DNA of 64,000 nucleotides from Chionoecetes opilio (lineage: Eukaryota; Arthropoda; Malacostraca; Decapoda; Majidae), in contig JACEEZ010017909.1 in NCBI GenBank assembly GCA_016584305.1, positions 42,599 to 106,598 of the forward strand, given 5' to 3'. The position numbers and the translations under genes were made by a program. Of this stretch, positions 12,901 through 20,855 are shown in pieces (the stretch's first letter is position 1; each line of letters begins with the position of its first letter). Below the pieces are notes generated by a model, which was not told the DNA's origin, searched no databases, and saw only the letters and a list, made by a program, of their open reading frames with translations.

Positions 12901-15900
12901 ATGACTCCCTGGCGGGCATTGACCTGATCAACGATGCTGTCTACACCTACAACATGAACGTGCCCTTCGCAAAGATTTGTAAGTGTAAAAGGGCATCTTG
13001 TTAGATAAGTGTATCTAGCTCATCCCAAGAGCTGGCATGATGGGGAACTTTACCTTAAGACTTTGAGGATTAAGAGCTCATTTTATAAGTTTTTTGACTA
13101 CATAATATCATGATCCATACTGATAAGTACTCAACAATTGTCAGTTGGAACATAGGAAAATAAGGAAGCTAAAAGTCAGATCCCACATGGTAGTTCCTGT
13201 TACTTGCCTACCACTCTCTACCTCGAAATTATTATAGTGCCAACAATACATTTTATTAGCATTCTACAAATGATTTTTTGAGCAATTGTATGTATTTCTC
13301 CTGATTTTTGTTTGAGTTTTTTTTTGTTTACCTTTTTTTTCTTTTTTGCTACTGACGTCCTAGATAAACTTGTTTGTAAATGTTAAGCCCCAAGCCGCCC
13401 TACTCCCGAAGGGGTGAGGGAAATTGCGTACGCGGGCTCAACGGGGGGGTGTTAATGTAGCTCCTGTTTTAGCGCCCCCCCAAACCCGCTAAGGTTCTAT
13501 CCAATCGGTTGCTGGCGTGGCATGACAACTAACCCTGGCACCCCTACCTGTCGGGGGCCGGGTAGGGCGCATCTCAGGTTCTACAGAAGGTAAGCGGGCA
13601 GTGCCCGTTCGCGTCGTCGGAGATACGGGGAGCTTGGTTCCCCAGGCTAGCTATAGCCCCGGCTATGCCGGGGCGACCCTCCCTATCCCCCCTAGAGTCC
13701 CTGGCTTGATACAGGTCCCCCAGGGGCCTCCTTAATCGCCTGCCCTATCATGCACTTGTCAATCACGTGAATACATCACCATCTGCTGCGTCGCCTTCAG
13801 GAAGACCTGTATGTGGTACCCCAGAGGTCGTAGGTGCCTCGTAATGCCCCGGGGTTCCGAGGGGGAACTCGGGGGGAAGCCTCCTGAAGGAGGTATCTAG
13901 TGGGGCGTCGTAGTAGCGTAGAGTTTCCACCTCCGGACCACGCCCGCCCCTAGTGCCTGGCCCCAGCGCCCAGTGGCTCCCCAAGGGCCCTGAAGAGAGG
14001 TGGGGAGAGTCCTGCCCTGCTCCGGGGATCCTGGGGGGGCCTCGGGCGAGGCACGCCAGGACGCAGGCTGGAAACAGGGTAGTCTTATCCCGTAGAATTT
14101 TCCTTGCCAACCTTGCGTCGGCAACCTCAGGCACGCGGGCCAGACTTGGCACGCAGGATGTCTCCTACGCGTCGCGGTTACTCGCCCGTTACTCACGACT
14201 CTACGTGAGGTTACTCGCTGCAGTTATTCCTGCAGTAATACACTATCCCGCGTCGCGACAAAATGTGCACACTTATGATCGTCCGCCGAAGCCGCGTGAG
14301 GTACTGTCCTAGTTTCTCCTTCAGCCTTTGGGCGAGGAGCCCACCACTGACCTCAAGAGTCCCTTGTTCTATAGGTCTCCTGTTTAAGGCCTAACCTTTT
14401 CTCCCTCTCGGCGCTGATAATGATCTGTTCCCTCAGCGAAACTCCTTTGCGTCCCCTCTCCCACTACCATCCTCAGTCCCCTTCTCCTTCTCTCCATTTA
14501 TCCTTGGTTCCTCCCCATTTCTCATTCTTCTACGTCCCAGCCCTCACAGTAAACTACAGAGATGCTGCCCGAATAGCCGTATGGGTTCGTATGGGCTGCT
14601 TACACAAATTATGTTATAACTTTATTAACGTATGTATTATGGTAAGCATATTAAAGTGTTTAAAGTGTTTCAAGTGATTACCTTGTCGCCCTCAGACCCT
14701 GCCGTGAAGGTGTTGGAGCCCATCGCCGTGGCTGGTCTGGGCAGTGCCTTGCTGGCCACCTGTGGCAGACAACCCATGGAGGCCACACCCACGGGCACTC
14801 ACCCACTGCCAAAGTTCTCTGTTGTAAGAAAGATTGTATTGGTTTTTTAATTACCTATATTGTAGGGTATATTTCACTACTCTAATATTTATAAGATATC
14901 CTAATATTCTGATTGTTTTCCTCAGATTCACTTGGAGGGCGGCACAGGCACTGGCTATGGAGGCACTGGCTATGGAGGCACTGGCTATGGAGGCACTGGC
15001 TATGGACACATTTACTCCCTGACCTCTGAGGGAGGGCTGTTGGCTGCCTTTGAGACAAAAGAGTGCAGGGACTTGGTGGTGAGTAACTTATTGCTATTAG
15101 GTGAAAAGTGAAGATTCTAAGTTTGATAAGTTTCAGGTTTAGATCTGCTTTTAGATTTAGATCTGCTTTAGCTAACCCATGCGTTCATACTAGTTTGTAG
15201 AAGTGATTTATATAAACATAGATATAGTACTTAAGTCTAAATCTGTATGACTTCAATGTTTCTTCTCTACCAGAGCTTCCAGTTGCCTGACGGGCGGGTG
15301 TGTTTGGCGGTGTTGAACTACCGCGCCGCCACCACAGTCCTCTGCGGCACAGCCTCCACGGGCTTCCACCTCCTGACCCGCCTCGACACCACCCGGGCAG
15401 CCAAGGTCAGGGACAGACTAACTTTTGCATCACCTGTGCTCTGAAGCTATTAAGTTATAAATCTATGGTGAATCACATTACTGAAAATATTGTATATAAA
15501 GAATCACTGTCAATGATATGAAACTATGACCTTGCAGGGAGCTCAGTGTAGTAACAACAATATGAAAACTAAAACTATTTTCTGCAGGGTGTGTGGGTGA
15601 GTTATTATGGCAGTGAGCTATTACTGGTGGCGCAGGAGCCCAGCCAGACGGAGACTGGCATCCTGGGGCTGTACAAATATAACTCTGCACTCAACCAAAT
15701 GATGCTGGTGAGTTTTACAATGTTCCTCCTGTGATTATGATTAGTCTTTAGCCCTCATGAAATATACTAACTTTCTCGCAGCTACTAAACTGGTATGAAA
15801 ATCTGCCACTATTACATAATGTTTGCTATAATTACAAAGTTTCGGGGTGTGAGTATCTTTCTAGTGATTTCTATCGGTAATTAGATCAAATAAACCCTTT

Positions 15901-16850
15901 ACCACCAGGTGAACCGGGCCTACGAGCAAGTGTCGTCCCACGTAAGTGCCACCGTGCATGGCGGCAGCGTGCTGGTGGCAGTGACTGGCAAGCGCACGGC
16001 CCTGTGTGACACCTTTGTGGAAGTGTTCCTCACCAACACTACCGACGTGGGCCACAACCTGCAGGTGAGGGGCGCCAAGGGGCTTGTAGGGCACATTTTT
16101 ATGGGATCAGAGTAGATACTCTGCTTCTAAATTTAGCAACAAATTTAAAATGTTCACTAGATACCAACAAAAAATTGTAAGATAGTTTCTATTGTAAGTA
16201 TTCTGCCCCCAGCGTCTGGAGGTTCCCGAGGCGGTGCACAGCAGCCTAATCCAGCTGCACACGGGCGAGGTGGTGCTGATGGTGCAGACCCGACACAGCC
16301 TCTACCACTACTACATGCGCGGCTCCAAGTTTGTCTTCGTCAGGGAGGTGAGCGCACGCTACAAAACTCATTCTGGAACTAGTATTCTTTTAATTATTTA
16401 TTTTATATTGGATTATAGGACTTGAAGTGATTATAATATCAATCCATAAGTTTTTTTTTTCTCCGTAAACTGCGGGGTGCCACATATTCAACCTGCGGGG
16501 GTGCCACAAACTCTGAAGAATTATTAGTCTTAAGTAATAAAGTTTAATCTTTCATTAGTTACATTGTTAATCTTTAATCCCTTCAGATGAAGACTGCCTC
16601 GTCGCTGTGCCCTTGGTCCACGCCCTTCCTGGCCGGGCAGCCCCAGACCCTGCTGATCGCCCACGCCGGGCTGGGGGCCTACCAGGAGGATTACAAGAGT
16701 GCCAGGCTGACACCCGTGGCCACCACAATCTACAGGGCAGTTTACAGGGGTCCCTCCTTCACCACGCTGTACAGGGGCAAATCCCACCACCCATCCTCCC
16801 TCCACGCACACCACCACCAACCCTCCCCTGCCATACATTACCAAAGCTGA
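330..16850 (+). CDS. Gene A: large multi-exon modular extracellular-type protein, 3' part
   Basis: I reconstructed the exon chain from frame continuity and GT-AG borders. Exons: 330-507, 780-937, then either 1208-1321/1631-1862/2453-2581/2892-3071/3326-3538 or the duplicate 3967-4080/4390-4621/6448-6576/6889-7068/7339-7551, then 8121-8218, 8992-9178, 9406-9572, 9992-10232, 10489-10640, 10997-11115, 11467-11659, 12082-12292, 12563-12632, 12869-12978, 14696-14823, 14926-15078, 15274-15405, 15588-15707, 15909-16064, 16213-16347, 16587-16850 (stop TGA). With one cassette the exons total 3840 nt, exactly 1280 codons including the stop, which supports the chain. The 5' end lies outside the window. 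The N-terminal two thirds repeat a loose module with NG(V/I)xL and GxQxxTGxxxF. The C-terminal third is Cys-poor, Gly/Val-rich and propeller-like. I see no membrane segment, so it is probably secreted. I do not recognise a named orthologue. A large insect eggshell-type matrix protein or an EAR/TSPEAR-like protein are both possible, with low confidence. Confidence 0.85.
645..770 (+). repeat. Same dispersed repeat, copy 2
   Basis: GGTTGGCTAAATTCATGGAT...CTTGTAGCTTCCTTATT lies directly before the acceptor of exon 780. Confidence 0.75.
1208..3538 (+). CDS. Gene A exon cassette, copy 1 (five exons)
   Basis: Exons 1208-1321 (114 nt), 1631-1862 (232), 2453-2581 (129), 2892-3071 (180) and 3326-3538 (213). 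The cassette begins in phase 0 and ends in phase 1; the total is 868 nt = 289 codons + 1. It encodes three or four modules, for example VNGINLGALSAVLALTD, GVKTFSSVRVESVTAGG and GSFDGVSAEEF...LLKTGDQVLTGQNTL. The donor after 3538 is GTGAGT. The phase-1 end fits the phase-1 acceptor at 8121 but not the phase-0 acceptor of the duplicate at 3967. Joining 3538 to 3967 would run into TGA within that exon. Confidence 0.85.
2260..2372 (+). repeat. Same dispersed repeat, copy 3
   Basis: AAAGGAGGCTAGATTAATTC...GCCTCTTGTAGCT in the intron before exon 2453, within duplication unit 1. Confidence 0.75.
2673..2866 (+). repeat. TTAA-ended MITE-like element, copy 1
   Basis: Begins CTCCTTCACGCCCAGATGTT and ends GAGGGGTTAA. 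Related copies show inverted ends TTAACCCCTTCACRCC...GGGYCTCAAGGGGTTAA. The TTAA termini suggest a piggyBac-type non-autonomous element (inference). Confidence 0.6.
3967..7551 (+). CDS. Gene A exon cassette, copy 2 (duplicate of the five exons)
   Basis: Exons 3967-4080, 4390-4621, 6448-6576, 6889-7068 and 7339-7551 have exactly the lengths of copy 1 (114/232/129/180/213) and intact splice sites. The coding sequence is open and nearly identical to copy 1. Visible differences include L to F and V to I in the first exon (STHFNGISVAS) and L to V near the end (VLHRVAF). Introns also align apart from small indels and a 1.18-kb LINE insertion at 4819. All frames stay open, so this copy is recent, selected, or an uncollapsed allele. 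It can follow exon 780-937 (phase 0) and join exon 8121 (phase 1). Confidence 0.8.
4819..5998 (-). mobile_element. 5'-truncated, 5'-inverted non-LTR retrotransposon (LINE)
   Basis: The insertion lies between matching strings TTGACGCAGGAAT (4806-4818 and 5994-6006), absent as a pair from the empty duplicate site near 2046-2058. Read on the minus strand it ends in a short AATGATTGATTG tail, typical of LINEs with simple-repeat tails. The body encodes reverse transcriptase (see next entry). The terminal ~55 bp at the 5' end (5943-5998) is in the opposite orientation and encodes the RT motif-A region (AAYVYLKKAFD). Clade is uncertain: RTE/I-like by the C-terminal YGCETWT and LYGHVARYP signatures. 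Confidence 0.9.
4935..5923 (-). pseudogene. LINE reverse transcriptase C-terminal half, broken
   Basis: The main open stretch is 5096-5839 (about 247 codons). It contains TGVRQGCVLAP (RT motif B), LVFADDAVIF (FADD catalytic motif C), the thumb/connection, and LLYGCETWTL near the end. Upstream residues ESLWDLLRL...GLYSGTE lie in another frame at 5840-5923. The final HVARYPETDP...WRRPRGRP segment at 4935-5135 is in a third frame. At least two frameshifts plus the 5' inversion make it dead. The endonuclease domain is absent because of 5' truncation. Confidence 0.9.
6218..6310 (+). repeat. Same dispersed repeat, copy 4 (duplicate of copy 3)
   Basis: Paralogue of the 2260 copy within duplication unit 2, with a slightly truncated 3' end. 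Confidence 0.75.
6668..6863 (+). repeat. TTAA-ended MITE-like element, copy 2
   Basis: Counterpart of the 2673 copy in duplication unit 2. Confidence 0.6.
8121..12978 (+). CDS. Gene A central exons (modular region)
   Basis: Ten exons (8121-8218 to 12869-12978) in continuous frame. Module signatures recur: NGTVQGWRL then VTGKKVFKSG across the 8121/8992 junction, LLQDGDQVITGLINF in 9992-10232, NGLRVTTDFALHGRQNVITG in 10489-10640, VDGTVDGVLLRRDTVLLRSG in 11467-11659 and INGVHLQELADLIN in 12082-12292. The donor after 10232 appears to be GC rather than GT (GCGAGT), giving a GC-AG intron that joins GCG codons cleanly. No alternative GT donor keeps the frame. The module is about 45-50 residues and beta-rich, like tandem beta-prism or solenoid repeats. 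That structural reading is inference. Confidence 0.85.
8513..8732. mobile_element. 220-bp MITE with ~45-bp TIRs and TA target duplication
   Basis: The left end TAGGCCAGTGATCTCT and the right end AGAGATCACTAGCCTA are inverted complements. The similarity continues inward to AACTGCGGGCC on both arms. TA dinucleotides flank both ends (8511-8512, 8733-8734), fitting a Tc1/mariner-type MITE. It lies in the intron between exons 8121-8218 and 8992-9178. Confidence 0.8.
8745..8947 (+). repeat. TTAA-ended MITE-like element, copy 3
   Basis: Runs from TTAACCCCTTCACACCTACA to CTGGGCCTCAGGCGTTAA in the intron before exon 8992. Both inverted ends are visible. Confidence 0.65.
9663..9872 (-). repeat. TTAA-ended MITE-like element, copy 4 (reverse)
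   Basis: The same family in the opposite orientation, ending GGGCATGAAGGGGTTAA on the plus strand, in the intron before exon 9992. Confidence 0.65.
10283..10367. repeat. Intronic inverted repeat (31/30-nt arms)
   Basis: TAATATTTACTGCAACTAAG... (10283-10313) is complementary to the reverse of 10338-10367 with about three mismatches and a ~24-nt loop. It sits about 50 nt after the unusual GC donor at 10233. It could be a foldback MITE or a splice-modulating hairpin. Confidence 0.75.
13389..14540. other. GC-rich insert-like island in the intron before exon 14696
   Basis: About 1.1 kb of GC-rich sequence with short local palindromes (for example GGCTAGCTATAGCCCCGGCT) sits within an otherwise AT-rich intron (12979-14695). 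Overlapping open frames exist on both strands (13763-14152 minus, 13953-14312 plus), but none shows a recognisable domain. I could not find convincing terminal repeats. It is probably an unclassified mobile insert. Confidence 0.4.
14696..16850 (+). CDS. Gene A C-terminal exons (propeller-like region and stop)
   Basis: Exons 14696-14823, 14926-15078, 15274-15405, 15588-15707, 15909-16064, 16213-16347 and 16587-16850. All introns from the one after 14823 onward are phase 0 and each exon encodes about 40-52 residues. That looks like one blade per exon: HIYSLTSEGGLLAAFETKEC, FQLPDGRVCLAVLNYR, GVWVSYYGSELLLVAQE, HVSATVHGGSVLVAVTGKR, LIQLHTGEVVLMVQTRHSLY. The alternating hydrophobic 'xxVLxVxxxx' strands resemble EAR/EPTP repeats. 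The tail (TLYRGKSHHPSSLHAHHHQ) is His/Pro-rich. Stop TGA at 16848-16850. EAR-type assignment is by pattern only. Confidence 0.85.
14947..15006 (+). repeat. In-frame 15-nt coding minisatellite (GTGYG x4)
   Basis: Four near-perfect tandem copies of GGCACTGGCTATGGA inside exon 14926-15078 encode GTGYG repeats. The unit length keeps the frame, so copy number can vary without breaking the protein. It forms a flexible Gly/Tyr linker at the start of the propeller-like region. Confidence 0.9.
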
Positions 16851-16993
16851 TAACTTGTTGAAGTTTTAAATATTTATTGAGTTTGATTCATATGCTGTTA
16901 AATCACTAAGTTCCTCCACGTCAAACTGGTTGCAATGTAAACTTTATAATTTTTGTAATGTATAAGAGCAATATATGGACCCTCAGTATATGA

Positions 16994-16999
16994 ATTAAA
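16994..16999 (+). promoter_or_regulatory. Candidate polyadenylation signal of gene A
   Basis: ATTAAA lies 144 nt after the stop codon, in AT-rich sequence and 44 nt before the left LTR of the downstream retrotransposon. No closer AATAAA is seen. Confidence 0.4.
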
Positions 17000-17042
17000 C
17001 TAACAAATTAAGTCCTCGTTTTGTGAACCCCAGACATGTATA

Positions 17043-17334
17043 GAGGTTTGCAGTGATTAACCGGAGTGGTTGAGGAGTTTATCCGAAGGAGAAGCGAGAA
17101 TCTTCCGTAGGTGTTTTTTGTAAAGAACAGATATGCGGGACCACCAGCAGAGGGCTGGTGTTAGCAGTCCGGCTAGAGGACTAAGACTAGTTACATTAAC
17201 ATAAGGGCCTGAGAGGCTATGCGCAACGCTGCCGCGTCGCGTACAGTGATGAAACTTGGCATGTATGTGTAGGAATTATTTAGACATGAATATTATGTAG
17301 GTGTGACTTGTCTGGTTACATTCACATATCCACA
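17043..17334 (-). repeat. 3' LTR of the old LTR retrotransposon
   Basis: Starts GAGGTTTGCAGTGATTAACC and ends ATTCACATATCCACA on the plus strand. In element sense it begins TGTG but ends ...CCTC instead of CA. Confidence 0.9.
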
Positions 17335-17393
17335 CCTCTCTCCCTTCACGCTCGTGGCGCTAGTCTCGAAGAGACTCCTTTTCTTTGAGCCCT

Positions 17394-19808
17394 TTAGAAC
17401 GGCGCGGGGTCACAGGGGAGTGAATGAAAGTACTTTATTTTCTCGTCTGAGCAAGGGAACACAGGGATGTGGGGGAGGGTATAGTAACTAGGGGTTGGAA
17501 CGGGTCGGGAGGAAACTGCAGTTTCGCAACCAGACTTGCCCACTGGGAAGACTCTGGTCGTGCCGCAGCCCATAACCCCGACCTTGTCCCAGCGGTGTGA
17601 TGTCTGGTCCTGGACGCGGACGGTCTGGCCGACACACTGCCTGGGTAGGGGGCGGGCATGCTGGTCGTACTGAGCCTTGACCAGCTCAGCACGGGCGATA
17701 GCTCTGCGATCAAGTCCTCTGTGCGGCCTGCCACTCCTCCGAGAAGGACTCTGGATGGGCAGGGACAAAAGAGCGGAGCGGGTGGCCATAAAGTCTCATC
17801 GCAGGGGATAGTCCTGTTGAGTAGAGTGTTGCGAAGCTCCAGGGGACTTGTCTAAAGGCCTATCCAGACGAGCGGGCCTGATCGGCGGGCATGCCCGTCG
17901 TCGGGCACATTTGACGGGCAAACCATCGAATTGCCCGATCCCCCGTTGAGCGAAATAACCGTGCGGTGCCCAGTGGGTTGAGAAGTTACGCCGCTGCCAG
18001 ACACTAATTAACATTAGGGATAAATAGAAGGCTTGCCTCCCACTTGTCACTTCGATGTAACACTGTTCACATCAGTAACTTTATACACACGGCAACAATT
18101 ATGCTACACAATACTTCTTCGCAGTAGTACTGGGCACCATTGTTTATCGTACCGCATTCGACAACCTACTGGCATCGTCGGGCACGCCCGCCCATTCATA
18201 GACAAGTCGTGTGGACGACATTCACGGGCATGCCCGGCACAATTTGTCCGCCGACCGCGCTGCCCGCCGGGCACGCCCGCTCGTCTGGATAGGCCTTAAG
18301 TCTTCACTATGTTGCCGTTGGGCGCAGTCTTGAGGATGTGTTGTTTTACAGACTTGACGGCCGCCTCGGCGTGGCCATTAGACTGGGGGTAATGCGGCGA
18401 AGATACCGCGTGGTAGACACCCAAGCGCTCCGTGAAGTTCCGGAAGGCAGTGCTGGTGAATTGGGGCCCGCCGTCAGTCCTGCGGCGGAGCGGGACACCA
18501 ACTTCCCGGAAGTACCGGCAAAAGAGCCGTATGGTGTGCGTGGCGGTAGTATTGGCCCCGCAGTTGACTACCACAGGCCACCCGGAGTGTCCGCGATGAC
18601 CAGGAAAGACTTTCCGGCGACTGAGAAAAAGTCTGCGGAGACTGACTCGAATGGCCTGGAGGGTGGTCGTCGCACAGTAGTGGTTCCTGTTGCTGACTGG
18701 GCTGTAGGATCTGGCATGGCTCGCAGGCTTGGACGGTGCTGGTAATGTCGGTATCGATACCTGGCCAGAAGACTGTCTGCTGTGCCCGGCGCTTCGTGGC
18801 TGCGACACCTCTGTGACTGTCGTGCAGCCGAGCAAGGGTGCGGCGGCGGTGGGCTGCAGGAACCACAATTCTCTGGCCATACAGGACCAGCTCCCCGTCT
18901 GCGTACAGGCAATCACGGAATTTCCAGTAGGGGAGTAGAGCTGTGCAGGGTGTAACGATTAGGAGGGAATCCTGACGTCACGCAGTCCCGTAGGCGGGTG
19001 TACGACGGGTCTGTCGCTGCTGCGGCTCGGAGTTCCTGGATCGTCCTATCGGCGTCTTGGTGTGGCGGATCGAGGTGTGAAGGGTCCTGATCCTGGTTGA
19101 TGGCGTTGAGGGACACGACGCTCCTGAGGTGTGCTGCGGCTTCGTCGCACACCATCTCGTCCTCTGGCGTGGGGCGGCTAACTGGGGCTCGTGACAGGGC
19201 ATCAGGGATGAAGAGCTGCTTCCCAGCACGCCACACGGCCGTAAACAGGTAGGGCGAAACCTTCCCCTTGAGGCGTTGGAGGCGTGGGTCCTCAACCGCG
19301 TCCAAGGTGTAGTGGTTGAGAATCGGGATCAGGGGTCAATGGTCAGTCATCAACGTGAAGCTCTGTAGGCCTATCAAGTAAGGCCTGCACTTCGACATGG
19401 CCCAGGCGGCGGCGAGCAGCTAGAGTTCAATGGTGGCGTAACGGGTCTCTGCGTCAGCGAGGAATCTTGAGCCACACTGAACGAGGCATGTGCGTCTCTG
19501 GCCATGGTCTTGCAGAAGGGCGTAACCAAGCCCGTAGAGGCGAGAGACGTCACTTTGAAGAATAACGGAGTGCTGGGTCAAAGTGAGCGAGAATCGGCGG
19601 TCGAAGCAGCGCCGTCTTGACACGACTGAAGGCCTCGACGTGATCAGGTGTCCAAGTAAACGTTCTTTTCGGGCTCATCAGGGGACGGAGTGGCTGGGCG
19701 GCAGCGGCGATGGCTGGGGTGAACTCTTGACAGCTGGTTCACCAGGCCCATGAATGAGCGGAGGTCAGTCAAGTTAACGGGAGTCGCGAAGTTCCGGATG
19801 GCACTGAC
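17394..19808 (-). pseudogene. RNase H and integrase of the old LTR retrotransposon
   Basis: RNase H pieces: ILQSDVSRLYGLGYALLQDH (19420-19623) and LFIPDALSRAP (about 19200). The integrase zinc-binding region LHDSHRGVAATKRR...CEPCQ is at 18474-18866. The catalytic core has RTDGGPQFTSTAF and the glutamate motif NGHAEAAVKSVK at 18296-18560. It is interrupted at 18296 by a 441-bp MITE, and the integrase C-terminus (KAQYDQHARPL...) resumes at 17394-17789. Frameshifts and the insertion make it inactive. Confidence 0.85.
17856..18296. mobile_element. 441-bp MITE inserted in the integrase gene
   Basis: Terminal inverted repeats AGGCCTATCCAGACGAGCGG... and ...CCGCTCGTCTGGATAGGCCT extend at least 22 bp. 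The 3-bp target duplication TAA (17853-17855, 18297-18299) is typical of PIF/Harbinger-type elements. The interior is GC-rich with several GGGCATGCCC-type palindromes. No ORF. Confidence 0.9.
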
Positions 19809-20102
19809 TCTGGGCTATTTGCAAGAATGCTCGTCAAATCCCGGCAGGTGGAGATTCCCCACAGTCGTATCTCCGCCGATGGGATCTTCAAGAAATGCCC
19901 GACCGGTGGATATTTGACAGTCGTACCAACACAAGCGGTGGCTGCAAAAGCAGGCGTACCAACACATGAGAGTCCAAGGCGGCATCAGTATTTTGACTGT
20001 TTACCTATTTTGTAATCATGGCGGCATCAGTATTTTTGTTTTGTTACACCTATCTAATTCCATTTACTAGCTGTTAGAGGTAGGCTGTTTACCGAAAAGG
20101 CA

Positions 20103-20175
20103 GGCACCGCTCGGGGATTGAACCCGAGACCTTCCACTTGCCGGGCGGACGTGCTACCGTTACAGTACGGCCGCC
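20103..20175 (-). repeat. tRNA-like unit 1 (SINE head or pseudo-tRNA)
   Basis: On the minus strand it reads GGCGGCC...CGGTGCC over 73 nt. It has box A-like TAACGGTAGCAC, an anticodon stem TCCGC/GTGGA around loop CCGGCAA, and a TΨC arm with GGTTCAATCC. The acceptor stem has mismatches and position 33 is C rather than T, so a working tRNA is unlikely. Confidence 0.65.
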
Positions 20176-20300
20176 TCCCGGTGACAACCCACACATCTCT
20201 CCCCTAAGGCCCCCCCAGGGCCAGTCCGGGGAATGTGTATCGCTCTGCTGGATCCTACTCACTGCGCCATGTTAGAGGTAGGGGGTTCACCGAAAAGGCA

Positions 20301-20373
20301 GGCACCGCTCGGGGATCGAACCCGAGACCTTCCACTTACCGGGCGGACGTACTACCGTTACACTACGGTCGCC
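20301..20373 (-). repeat. tRNA-like unit 2
   Basis: A second 73-nt unit 198 bp from the first, with near-consensus box B GGTTCGATCC and loop CCGGTAA. The flanking sequence (AGAGGTAGG...ACCGAAAAGGCA) is also duplicated, so the whole ~198-bp unit is tandem. Confidence 0.65.
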
Positions 20374-20855
20374 TCCCGGTGACAACCCACACACTAGCCT
20401 AATTTATCATTTCTGCCATTAAAATAATAGCTTAGTTAGTGTTCGCCATTTGTCTGAGGCGTTGGTGTAGAAAAATGGGCCCGAGTGATGTGTGAGAGTA
20501 CATTTGAACGGCCCACCACCACTGCTCCACACAATGGTTGACCTTCCACCTCCACCACCGCCCGGCTTCCTGACAAGTTTACACACCTATATAAGGCCAT
20601 CTGGACCTGATTTTACCTTAATTATGACACGTGTGCATTCACAAGGTATGCATGTTACTCTCGGTTGTGTTGAAAACTCACCTGTAATGGTCTGGGAAGA
20701 AATAGAATGGAATAAGTGCACAGCGGGATGGAGGTGGGATGTACAAGCCACTGCATGGTGAACGCAGTCAGCTGACTCAAACCTCCACTCGTTGCGTTGT
20801 CCTTGCTTACCGCACCTCGATGCAACGGGTCGACAAAATTTCTTGCATATGGGCC

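Larger units (their letters stand above)
19813..20855. mobile_element. 1.04-kb non-autonomous TIR transposon inserted in RT
   Basis: Ends GGCTATTTGCAAGAA and TTCTTGCATATGGGCC are imperfect inverted repeats. TCTG is duplicated at 19809-19812 and 20856-20859. Removing the element rejoins the RT reading across AADEDR/SAIRNF. It carries two tandem tRNA-like units but no transposase ORF. Superfamily unknown. Confidence 0.75.

Noticed and set aside
13763..14312. Opposing ORFs in the GC-rich intronic island
   Set aside because: They overlap each other on both strands, have no recognisable domain, and are expected by chance in GC-rich DNA.
18338..18745. 135-codon plus-strand ORF
   Set aside because: Antisense of the integrase core of the old LTR element.
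20103..20373. Two functional tRNA genes
   Set aside because: Acceptor mismatches, C at position 33 and placement in nested transposons point to tRNA-derived repeats.
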